Assembly (NCBI GenBank): GCA_019420265.1
Contig: JAHZHM010000104.1
Span: 1-6,011, forward strand
DNA length: 6,011 nt
Source: Clostridiales bacterium
GTDB lineage: Bacteria > Bacillota > Clostridia > Christensenellales > Christensenellaceae
Direction of reading: 5' to 3'
A model generated the notes under the pieces. It was not told the origin of the DNA, did no database searches, and saw only the letters and a list, made by a program, of their open reading frames with translations. Shown here piece after piece: positions 1-4,737 of this stretch; within the stretch, counting starts at the first letter, position 1; every line of letters begins with the position of its first letter. The translations under genes and the position numbers were made by a program.

Positions 1-193
1 AGCCGGATTTGGCCGCAGAAGAGCTGGAAACGGGCCTAGAAGCAGAGGGCTGCACCTCATCGTCTCCGCGGGAAAACAGCGAAGAGAAGAAGTGCTTGCA
101 CTTCAAAAACAGATCGCGGAACCAGCTTTGGATATGTTGAAAGAATCGGGATATGCTCTGGGAAAAGCCAGGAGATTTTTTTCCTTTGCTCAT
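1..193 (-). CDS. Unidentified protein, N-terminal 64 residues only (cut by the window edge)
   Basis: I do not recognise this gene. Reading leftward, an ATG at 193-191 is preceded by a perfect AGGAGG (204-199) with a 5-nt gap, and the frame stays open to the window edge. The product starts MSKGKKSPGFSQ. Residues about 10-43 are rich in Phe, Trp, Leu, Lys and Arg and could form a basic amphipathic helix that lies on a membrane. After a short acidic patch (GDDE, about residues 45-48) comes a Ser/Pro/Ala-rich stretch that resembles a flexible linker. No hydrophobic membrane span appears in the visible part. The gene is divergent from yunB and has a good vegetative-type promoter in the shared gap. 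A cytoplasmic tail of a membrane or cell-wall enzyme is one possibility, but this is a guess. The gene call is supported by start, ribosome site and promoter; the function is open. Confidence 0.6.
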   Translation of the reverse strand, partial: MSKGKKSPGFSQSISRFFQHIQSWFRDLFLKCKHFFSSLFSRGDDEVQPSASRPVSSSSAAKSG

Positions 194-214
194 GGATTCC
201 TCCTAATTAAGAGA

Positions 215-241
215 ACTTAGAATTATATACAGCATATTATA
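215..241 (+). promoter_or_regulatory. Possible mother-cell (sigma-K/sigma-E type) promoter for yunB
   Basis: CATATTATA at 233-241 fits the sigma-K -10 pattern CATAnnnTA, and an AC dinucleotide at 215-216 sits 16 nt before it, as in sigma-K promoters. An overlapping sigma-E-like alternative is TTATATA (223-229) followed after 13 nt by CATAGATA (243-250). No good rightward sigma-A promoter is visible. B. subtilis yunB belongs to the sigma-E regulon, which makes a mother-cell promoter reasonable, but these motifs carry little information in an AT-rich gap. Confidence 0.25.
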
Positions 242-265
242 GCATAGATAGATAGGAAAGGCGAA
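236..265 (-). promoter_or_regulatory. Extended -10 promoter for the leftward gene
   Basis: On the minus strand the sequence reads TGCTATAAT (244-236), which is a perfect TATAAT with the extended TGn motif. A weak -35 (TTCGCC, 265-260) lies 18 nt upstream; extended -10 promoters tolerate a poor -35. Transcription would begin near 229, giving a leader of about 35 nt that carries the AGGAGG site. The surrounding gap is AT-rich, so a chance match is possible. Confidence 0.5.
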
Positions 266-325
266 ACATTATACTGAAAATTTACAATCGCGCCCAGCTT
301 GGCATGCGGGCAGGAGGGGAGGGGT

Positions 326-973
326 ATGAAGAAGAAAAGGGCGAAGCGTTTCCTGATTTTAGGCGCGCTGATGTTGTTTTTGCTGGCTTTATATTTCTAT
401 CTCGATTGGGGGCTGCGGGAAAACCTGCTGGTGCAGGGGGAGGCGCAGCTGAACAATATTGCGATTTCCATCATGAATACATCTGTCAGCGAAGTGCTGC
501 AAGAGCACTATCCGGCGCGGGATCTGCTCAAAATAGAAAAGGATGAGCAGGGAAGAGTGGCGATGGTAAGCGCAGATGCGGCCGAGATGAACCAGATTGT
601 CTATGAATGCGTGGAGCGGGCGCAGGAGAAGATCGCGCAGCTGGAGCGGGATAAGATTCCCATCCCATTGGGCAATGCCATAGGATCACGGCTGTTTTCC
701 GGAAAAGGGCCGGACATCCGGATTGGCGTTTTGCCCATGGGCGCGGTGAGCGCGGAGTATTTCACCGAGTTTTATGCCGCGGGGATTAACCAGACGCGCT
801 ACAAAATCTATATGGTACTAAAGAGCGATATGGCGCTGGTGGTTGGCAGATCCAGCCAGAGCGTGCATATAGAGAGCCAGGTGCTCATTGCAGATGCGAT
901 TATTGTTGGGACAGTGCCGCAATCTTACGCGAATCTGGATGGCGCCAGAGGCTTTATCGATCTGACACCTTGA
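326..973 (+). CDS. yunB: Sporulation protein, YunB family
   Basis: The 215-residue product has a Lys/Arg-rich N-terminus and one membrane segment (about residues 9-26), then an exported or intermembrane domain. The C-terminal half carries the blocks I recognise from YunB: IPLGNAIGS (113-121), GPDIRIGVLPMGAV (128-141), AGINQTRYKIY (152-162) and QVLIADAIIVGTVPQSY (185-201). YunB is a sporulation protein of B. subtilis made in the mother cell; its biochemical role is not established. It is somewhat shorter than the roughly 250-residue Bacillus protein. The ATG at 326 is chosen because AGGAGG (312-317) lies 8 nt upstream and the basic/membrane start follows at once; an upstream TTG at 299 would add nine residues before the basic tail and has no such site. 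The stop codon is part of the -35 box for yebC. No terminator separates the two genes. Confidence 0.88.
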   Translation: MKKKRAKRFLILGALMLFLLALYFYLDWGLRENLLVQGEAQLNNIAISIMNTSVSEVLQEHYPARDLLKIEKDEQGRVAMVSADAAEMNQIVYECVERAQEKIAQLERDKIPIPLGNAIGSRLFSGKGPDIRIGVLPMGAVSAEYFTEFYAAGINQTRYKIYMVLKSDMALVVGRSSQSVHIESQVLIADAIIVGTVPQSYANLDGARGFIDLTP

Positions 974-998
974 AAACTGAATGGCGATGTGATAAAAT
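970..998 (+). promoter_or_regulatory. Sigma-A promoter of yebC
   Basis: TTGAAA (970-975) and TAAAAT (993-998) are separated by exactly 17 nt, and TGA at 990-992 supplies the extended -10 TGn. The -35 includes the TGA stop codon of yunB (971-973). Transcription would start near 1005, about 35 nt before the yebC ATG. Confidence 0.7.
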
Positions 999-1039
999 AA
1001 ATCGGATTATTTCTTAAAAGAGTTGAGGTGTTTTTATTT

Positions 1040-1774
1040 ATGTCAGGGCATTCCAAATGGGCGACGATCAAACGCAAAAAGGAAAAGACCGATGCGGCAA
1101 GGGGCAAGGTTTTCACCAAGATTGTCCGCGAACTTGCTGTAGCCGTGAAGGAAGGCGGAGGCCCGGACCCGAGTATGAACCCAAGGCTGCGCGATACCAT
1201 TGCGAAAGCCAAGGCAAACAACATGCCCAATGATAACATCGACCGGGCGATCAAGAAGGCATCGGGCGAGCTTGGAAATATCAACTATGAGAATATCACT
1301 TACGAAGGTTATGGCGTGGGCGGAGTCGCGGTGATTATTGACGTTTTGACGGACAATAAGAACCGGACGGCGGCGGAAATCCGGCATGCGCTTTCCAAAA
1401 ACGGCGGCTCTCTTGGCACGACGGGATGTGTTGCCTGGATGTTTGATGCCAAGGGCGTGATTACCGTTGAGCAGAGCGAAGGCGTTTCGGAGGAAGAGCT
1501 GATGATGACGGCGCTGGATGCGGGCGCAGAGGATTTTAACGCGGAGGACGGCGTTTATGAAATTCTGACGGATCCGGCGGATTTTTCCCAGGTGCGCGAG
1601 GCGCTGGAAGCAGCGGGATATGCGTTCCTCTCGGCGGAGATGGATAAAATTCCGCAGACGAGCGTGGAACTGACGGCGGAACAGCAGCAGAGTGTCGAAG
1701 CGATGCTGGATATGCTGGAGGACAATGACGACGTTCAAAACGTTTATCACAACGCCCAGCTGGACGAAGAGTAA
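1040..1774 (+). CDS. yebC: YebC/PmpR (TACO1) family translation/regulatory protein
   Basis: The 244-residue product has the usual length and begins with the family signature [14 protein letters not shown]. It also has FTKIVREL (25-32), [17 protein letters not shown] (47-63), NIDRAIKK (66-73), [19 protein letters not shown] (88-106) and [15 protein letters not shown] (121-135), which cover the N-terminal helical domain and the start of the two alpha/beta domains. The opening MSGHSKW places it with classic YebC rather than the YeeI-like branch, which starts differently. YebC proteins were long annotated as DNA-binding regulators; recent work on the YebC/TACO1 family supports a role on the ribosome in relieving stalling at proline-rich sequences. 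The ATG at 1040 is preferred over a GTG at 1028 because it gives the conserved N-terminus and has GAGGTG (1025-1030) 9 nt upstream. It has its own promoter and terminator, so it looks monocistronic. Confidence 0.95.
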   Translation: MSGHSKWATIKRKKEKTDAARGKVFTKIVRELAVAVKEGGGPDPSMNPRLRDTIAKAKANNMPNDNIDRAIKKASGELGNINYENITYEGYGVGGVAVIIDVLTDNKNRTAAEIRHALSKNGGSLGTTGCVAWMFDAKGVITVEQSEGVSEEELMMTALDAGAEDFNAEDGVYEILTDPADFSQVREALEAAGYAFLSAEMDKIPQTSVELTAEQQQSVEAMLDMLEDNDDVQNVYHNAQLDEE

Positions 1775-1797
1775 AAAAGAACAATTTGGCCTTACAT

Positions 1798-1827
1798 AAC
1801 CTGCCAAACTTTGGCAGGTTTTATTTT
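1798..1827 (+). terminator. Rho-independent terminator after yebC
   Basis: A perfect 10-bp stem (1798-1807 with 1811-1820) with a 3-nt ACT loop is followed by TTTTATTTT (1819-1827). It starts 23 nt after the yebC stop codon. It ends only 20 nt before the next gene's start, so that gene needs read-through or a promoter that overlaps the hairpin. Confidence 0.85.
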
Positions 1828-1847
1828 GCCGAAACAAGGGGACTGCT

Positions 1848-2105
1848 ATGAAAGAGATAACGGTCATTATGGAGGAAGGCTGCCCCTATTGCGAGGAGGC
1901 AGAAAAACTGATCCAAATAGTGCAAAAAGAATATCCGGCGGTGTATGTCCGCCGAATTGGAAGCGATACAAAAGAGAGCGAGCCCTACGATTTCTATTTC
2001 TTGCCCGCCGGCTTTGTTGGCGAGAAGCGCGTTTTCCACGGCGCTTGCACGGAAAAAGAGATTCGCCAGGCTTTTGAAGAGGCAAACCAGGATAAAGCAG
2101 ATTAA
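1848..2105 (+). CDS. Glutaredoxin/thioredoxin-fold protein with CPYC active site
   Basis: The 85-residue product matches a small glutaredoxin domain. After the first beta strand (KEITVIM) comes GCPYC (11-15), the typical glutaredoxin dithiol centre at the start of helix 1. The block YDFYFLPAGFVG (47-58) corresponds to the cis-proline strand of clostridial glutaredoxin-like proteins, with Pro53 as the likely cis-Pro; the usual VPT is LPA here. A final helix (about 68-82) completes the fold. An extra Cys67 lies near the C-terminal helix. The likely job is cytosolic thiol-disulfide exchange; many Clostridia lack glutathione, so the electron donor is unclear. The ATG at 1848 is preceded by AAGGGG (1836-1841). 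No convincing promoter was found between the yebC terminator and this gene. Confidence 0.85.
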   Translation: MKEITVIMEEGCPYCEEAEKLIQIVQKEYPAVYVRRIGSDTKESEPYDFYFLPAGFVGEKRVFHGACTEKEIRQAFEEANQDKAD

Positions 2106-2118
2106 AAATGCCATACTA
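2089..2118 (+). promoter_or_regulatory. Candidate sigma-G (forespore) promoter of the BofC-like gene
   Basis: CATACTA at 2112-2118 equals the published sigma-G -10 consensus, and AGGATA (2089-2094; consensus TGAATA, 4 of 6) lies exactly 17 nt upstream. It also fits the degenerate form GNATR/CATNHTA. Transcription would start near 2125, about 24 nt before the ATG. Bacillus bofC is transcribed by sigma-G, which agrees with this reading. A sigma-E reading of the same bases (GATAAA, then CATACTAA) is a weaker alternative. Confidence 0.5.
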
Positions 2119-2148
2119 ACCCCAAAGGATCACTCCGGAGGGGTTTTT
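2118..2148 (+). promoter_or_regulatory. Weak stem overlapping the ribosome binding site
   Basis: AACCCC (2118-2123) can pair with GGGGTT (2140-2145), and TTTTT follows directly. This could be a weak terminator for the glutaredoxin-like gene. The right arm overlaps the ribosome site GGAGG (2137-2141) of the next gene, so in read-through RNA the pairing would hide that site. A transcript started at the candidate sigma-G promoter would lack most of the left arm and leave the site free. The stem is only 6 bp with a 16-nt loop. Confidence 0.3.
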
Positions 2149-2712
2149 ATGATGCAGCAAGAGACGAACAAAAAGAAATACCGGCAGCGCAGATGGATTA
2201 CGGCGGGGCTTTTTCTCGCAGTGGCGGTTACAGGGTTTTTATACGCCAGGCGGCAGCCGGGCATACTGGCGGAGGAGGCCGGGACGGATGGAGAGACGCT
2301 TACGTTTCACGCGGAGGTCTCTTTGCAATACCACTATGCTCTCTGCGGGCACGATATGGAGCAGGAGGCGGATGTGCGCCGCTATATTGGCCTGACAGAG
2401 GAGCAGCTGGCAGAGGAGTTCCCCGGCTATGCGGTGAAGAAATTCTCGCCGGATCAGGCGGTTTTGCAAAAGCAATACCCTTGCTATTGCCCAAGCCATA
2501 CTCTGGCTTATCTGGAGGGAGAGGAAGTTATCCTAAAGCAATGCGTGGCATTTGAGGAAAACTTTGCGGAAGTGCAGCGCATTCGGGTTCGGGTGGATCA
2601 GTTGGCGGTAGAAGATAGGGAGGCATTGCTGGCAGGAAAGGTTTTTGCCGATGCAAATTCGGCCAAGAGTTTTCTGGCGCCCTATCAGATTTTTGGACAG
2701 GAGCAGCATTGA
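2149..2712 (+). CDS. Membrane-anchored sporulation protein with BofC-like C-terminal region
   Basis: The 187-residue product has a basic N-terminus, one membrane segment (about 17-33) and an extracytoplasmic domain. That domain contains CGH (66-68), GLTEEQLAEEFPGY (81-94) and CYCPSH (112-117), followed by LAYLEGEEVILKQC (119-132) and a final stretch (about 142-178) of the form I..V..L...D...L..GK.F. This arrangement is what I know from clostridial proteins annotated as BofC C-terminal domain proteins. In Bacillus, BofC is exported by the forespore and restrains SpoIVB signalling in the sigma-K checkpoint; whether this homologue does so is inference. The paired Cys/His motifs (Cys66, His68, Cys112, Cys114, His117) could form a disulfide or bind metal. 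GGAGG (2137-2141) sits 7 nt before the ATG at 2149; a second ATG follows directly at 2152. The stop codon lies inside the proA -35 box. Confidence 0.65.
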   Translation: MMQQETNKKKYRQRRWITAGLFLAVAVTGFLYARRQPGILAEEAGTDGETLTFHAEVSLQYHYALCGHDMEQEADVRRYIGLTEEQLAEEFPGYAVKKFSPDQAVLQKQYPCYCPSHTLAYLEGEEVILKQCVAFEENFAEVQRIRVRVDQLAVEDREALLAGKVFADANSAKSFLAPYQIFGQEQH

Positions 2713-2737
2713 AATAGGCGCGTCGTTTCGCTATAAT
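2709..2737 (+). promoter_or_regulatory. Sigma-A promoter of proA
   Basis: TTGAAA (2709-2714) and a perfect TATAAT (2732-2737) are separated by 17 nt, a near-consensus vegetative promoter. The -35 includes the TGA stop codon of the BofC-like gene (2710-2712). The predicted start near 2744 gives a leader of only about 22 nt, too short for a T-box or riboswitch. Confidence 0.8.
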
Positions 2738-2766
2738 AATAGAAAACAAAAAAGGCGGAGCGAGAG

Positions 2767-4002
2767 ATGAGCCAAGTTAGAATGCTGGCAGAGCAGGCAA
2801 AGCGGGCCAGCGAGACATTAGGAATTTTGAGGGAAGAACAGAAAAATGCGGCGCTGGAAAAAATGGCGCAGGCTCTGCTAAGTCATACGCAGGAGATTCT
2901 GGCTGCCAACGCGCAGGATTTGGAGGCTGCCCGGCAGAAGGGGACGAGCCAGGCAATGCTGGATCGGCTGGCGCTGACAGCAGAGCGGATTGCCGGCATG
3001 GCGGAAGGCATCCGCAAGGTGATCGTGCTGCCAGACCCTGTGGGAGAAGTTTTGGAGGAATGGACGGCGCAGAGCGGCATTACCATAGAGAAAAGAAGCG
3101 TGCCGTTTGGGGTTGTCGGGATTATATACGAGGCGCGGCCCAACGTCACATCGGATGCGGCGGCGCTTTGCATCAAGACGGGCAACGCGGCGCTCAAAGG
3201 CGGGAGCGATGCGCTTGGCTCTAACCTTGCGATTGCCGGGGCGCTCAAAGAGGCGCTGGCGGCAGCAGGGCTTCCGGGCGAGGCCATCGGGATGATCGCA
3301 GATCCTTCCAGAGAAGCGGCAAACGAGATGATGCGCATGAACGATCTGGTGGATGTGCTGATTCCGAGAGGCGGCGCGGGGCTGATTGCGACGGTGGTCA
3401 AGAACGCGACAGTTCCGGTGATTGAGACGGGCGTGGGCAACTGCCATGTATACGTCGATGAAAGCGCGGATTTGCAGATGGCCGAGCGCATTGTCGTCAA
3501 TGCGAAAACATCCCGGCCTTCGGTCTGCAATGCAATAGAGAATTTGCTGGTGCACGAGAGCATCGCAGATGCCTTTTTGCCCAGAATTTTTGCGGCACTG
3601 AAGGAAAAGGGTGTGGAGATCCGCGGAGATGCGCTTTGCCAGCGCTATGGGGCGTTTCCGGCATCCGAAGAGGATTACAGCACGGAATTTTTGGATTATA
3701 TCATTGCGGTGCGCGTCGTTCAGGATGTGCAGGAGGCAGCGCAGCATATCAACCGCTATGGGACGCGGCATTCGGAATGTATTGTTACAAGTGATACGGC
3801 GAATGCAGATTATTTCACAGGGCATGTGGATGCGGCGGCGGTCTACGTCAACGCTTCTACGCGCTTCACAGATGGCGAAGAGTTTGGATTTGGCGCTGAA
3901 ATTGGCATCAGCACGCAAAAGCTTCATGCCAGAGGCCCGATGGGGCCAAGGGAGCTGACGAGCTATAAATATATCGTCCGAGGCACGGGGCAAATCCGAT
4001 AG
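2767..4002 (+). CDS. proA: Gamma-glutamyl phosphate reductase (glutamate-5-semialdehyde dehydrogenase)
   Basis: ProA reduces gamma-glutamyl phosphate with NADPH to glutamate-5-semialdehyde, the second step of proline synthesis from glutamate, in the cytosol. The 411-residue product has the normal full length. Diagnostic blocks are VPFGVVGIIYEARPNVT (112-128), AALKGGSDA (141-149), DVLIPRGGAGLI (196-207), VIETGVGNCHVYVDESAD (218-235), KTSRPSVCNA (247-256) with catalytic Cys254, and GFGAEIGISTQKLHARGPMG (374-393). The start at 2767 is preceded by the purine-rich GGCGGAG (2754-2760) and gives the normal N-terminus. The gene has its own promoter and terminator and looks monocistronic. proB (glutamate 5-kinase), usually adjacent, is absent from the window on either side. 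Confidence 0.97.
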   Translation: MSQVRMLAEQAKRASETLGILREEQKNAALEKMAQALLSHTQEILAANAQDLEAARQKGTSQAMLDRLALTAERIAGMAEGIRKVIVLPDPVGEVLEEWTAQSGITIEKRSVPFGVVGIIYEARPNVTSDAAALCIKTGNAALKGGSDALGSNLAIAGALKEALAAAGLPGEAIGMIADPSREAANEMMRMNDLVDVLIPRGGAGLIATVVKNATVPVIETGVGNCHVYVDESADLQMAERIVVNAKTSRPSVCNAIENLLVHESIADAFLPRIFAALKEKGVEIRGDALCQRYGAFPASEEDYSTEFLDYIIAVRVVQDVQEAAQHINRYGTRHSECIVTSDTANADYFTGHVDAAAVYVNASTRFTDGEEFGFGAEIGISTQKLHARGPMGPRELTSYKYIVRGTGQIR

Positions 4003-4012
4003 AAGAGACAAC

Positions 4013-4042
4013 AAAAGGCGCGGCAGCAGCGGCGCCTTTTTT
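4013..4042 (+). terminator. Rho-independent terminator after proA
   Basis: AAAAGGCGC (4013-4021) pairs with GCGCCTTTT (4032-4040), with a short inner GC pairing possible around AGCA, and TTTTTT occupies 4037-4042. It begins 11 nt after the proA stop codon. The 78 bases between it and the opposing terminator hold nothing I can name. Confidence 0.9.
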
Positions 4043-4120
4043 GATCTGGCAAAATAGATTCTCTCGCTTTTCAAAGTGCCAAAACAAATGCGGCTAAAAA
4101 AGAGGGGAGATTTTCTTGGA

Positions 4121-4156
4121 CAAAAAGAAAGGGTTGGTGGCTAAAACCACCAACCC
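4121..4156 (-). terminator. Terminator overlapping the 3' end of the Gly/Pro/His-rich gene
   Basis: A perfect 10-bp inverted repeat (4131-4140 and 4147-4156) surrounds a 6-nt loop (4141-4146). Read leftward it is GGGTTGGTGG, loop TTTTAG, CCACCAACCC, then TTTCTTTTT (4130-4122). The loop contains the last Phe codon and the TAG stop. There is no T-run on the plus-strand side, so it acts for leftward transcription. Confidence 0.85.
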
Positions 4157-4584
4157 CATCCGCCCCATCCGCGAAAAGAGAAAAACAGGCCCGCGATTAG
4201 AAGCAAGACAAAAATGGCAATGAGGCAGCCGCACCCTCCGCCACCGCCGCCATAATAATGACGCGGAGGCCGGGGCGGCCCCCAAAACCTGCCTGGGCGC
4301 GGACCAAAACCGAAGCCCCAGCGCGGGCCATGGTGGTGCGGCGGTGGCGGCATGCCGGGGCCATGATGATGCCCAGGGCCGCCGTGAAAACCGCCAGGGC
4401 CATGGTGCCCAGGGCCGCCATGAAAGCCGCCGGGACCCGGCCTAGGCCCGCCGCCTGGTCTGGGGCCGCCGCCTCTCGGCCCGAAAATACCGGCGCGGGG
4501 CCCTCCTGGCGATGGCCTTCCAAAGCCCCCTGGCCCCATGCCACCTCTTGGCCCTCCCGGGCCTCTTCCTCCTGGTCCTGGCAT
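4141..4584 (-). CDS. Gly/Pro/Arg/His-rich protein with one C-terminal membrane segment
   Basis: I cannot assign this 147-residue protein to a named family. Residues 1-50 are Gly/Pro/Arg-rich (GPGG and PRPG units). Residues 51-85 are His-rich and include a tandem repeat PGGFHGGPGHH (51-61 and 63-73) and PPPPHHH (79-85). Residues 86-111 are Arg/Pro/aromatic. Six glycines lead to CGC (118-120), then a hydrophobic span LIAIFVLLLIAGLFFSF (121-137) and the tail RGWGGWGWWF. It has 11 His and 13 Arg but no Asp, Glu, Lys, Asn, Gln or Thr. A single span near the C-terminus suggests a tail-anchored topology, with the basic region perhaps cytosolic; metal or surface binding by the His part is inference. 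The ATG at 4584 has AGGAGG (4597-4592) 7 nt upstream. An in-frame start farther upstream lacks this. Promoter, ribosome site and terminator all fit this strand. Confidence 0.8.
   Translation of the reverse strand: MPGPGGRGPGGPRGGMGPGGFGRPSPGGPRAGIFGPRGGGPRPGGGPRPGPGGFHGGPGHHGPGGFHGGPGHHHGPGMPPPPHHHGPRWGFGFGPRPGRFWGPPRPPRHYYGGGGGGCGCLIAIFVLLLIAGLFFSFRGWGGWGWWF
4358..4431. repeat. Internal tandem repeat, two 35-38 nt copies
   Basis: Copies at 4358-4395 and 4397-4431 share the layout GGGCCATG...GCCCAGGGCCGCC.TGAAA.CCGCC. They differ by one ATG triplet (one extra His codon on the coding strand) and a few substitutions. They encode the PGGFHGGPGHH repeat in the minus-strand protein. Copy-number change by slippage is plausible. 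Confidence 0.75.
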
Positions 4585-4615
4585 TTTGATTCCTCCTGTT
4601 GTATAAAATAAAAAG

Positions 4616-4655
4616 GATCCGAAATATAAAACTTTGATCGTAAGTATAAAACTTT
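4616..4655. repeat. Tandem 20-bp direct repeat in the divergent gap
   Basis: Two adjoining 20-nt units, 4616-4635 and 4636-4655, match at 17 of 20 positions; both begin GATC and end TATAAAACTTT. The right unit contains the -10 box of the leftward promoter and the left unit falls at the start of its transcript, so the pair could be an operator or a duplicated promoter element. Confidence 0.7.
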
Positions 4656-4671
4656 TTGGCGCATCCTGCAA
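4643..4671 (-). promoter_or_regulatory. Probable promoter of the Gly/Pro/His-rich gene
   Basis: On the minus strand, TATACT (4648-4643) lies 17 nt downstream of TTGCAG (4671-4666). The -10 matches 5 of 6, the -35 only 3 of 6. Transcription would begin near 4636, leaving a leader of about 50 nt with the AGGAGG site. No clear rightward sigma-A promoter was found in the same gap for the 4738 gene; TTGTAA (4677-4682) lacks a partner -10 at the right distance. Confidence 0.4.
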
Positions 4672-4737
4672 GAGTCTTGTAAACATGGAAGGAATAAGCG
4701 GATGGGACAGCGAATAAATGTAACAGGAGGCAGGGGT

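Noticed and set aside
2..220. Rightward open frame at the left edge, without a visible start
   Set aside because: It lies opposite the minus-strand gene, which has ATG, AGGAGG and an extended -10 promoter. The rightward frame runs through those signals and ends in the AT-rich gap; it looks like a mirror frame.
242..256. Short ATAG repeat (three units)
   Set aside because: Too short to call a microsatellite or binding site in an AT-rich gap; noted only because it falls near candidate sporulation promoters.
260..276. GGCGAAACAT as a sigma-F -10, and CATTATA (267-273) as a sigma-G -10, for yunB
   Set aside because: The GCATA -35 at 242-246 is 13 nt from the first, too close, and the second has only a 4/6 -35 at 16 nt. 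Neither is better than the sigma-K/E reading.
1043..1867. Long minus-strand open frame of 274 codons
   Set aside because: It is antisense to yebC, whose identity is certain, and would run through the yebC terminator. The product is rich in Arg, His, Phe and Ile without recognisable domains, as expected of an antisense frame of a GC-rich gene.
1945..2148. Upstream extension of the BofC-like gene
   Set aside because: It overlaps the glutaredoxin-like gene in another frame. The ATG at 2149 has the GGAGG site and gives a normal basic/membrane N-terminus.
2878..4074. Minus-strand open frame of 398 codons
   Set aside because: It is antisense to proA, which shows all family motifs across its full length. 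The frame also passes through the proA terminator and has no ribosome site.
4043..4120. Possible small gene or RNA between the two facing terminators
   Set aside because: No start with a ribosome site, no promoter and no stable stem was seen; it appears to be plain spacer.
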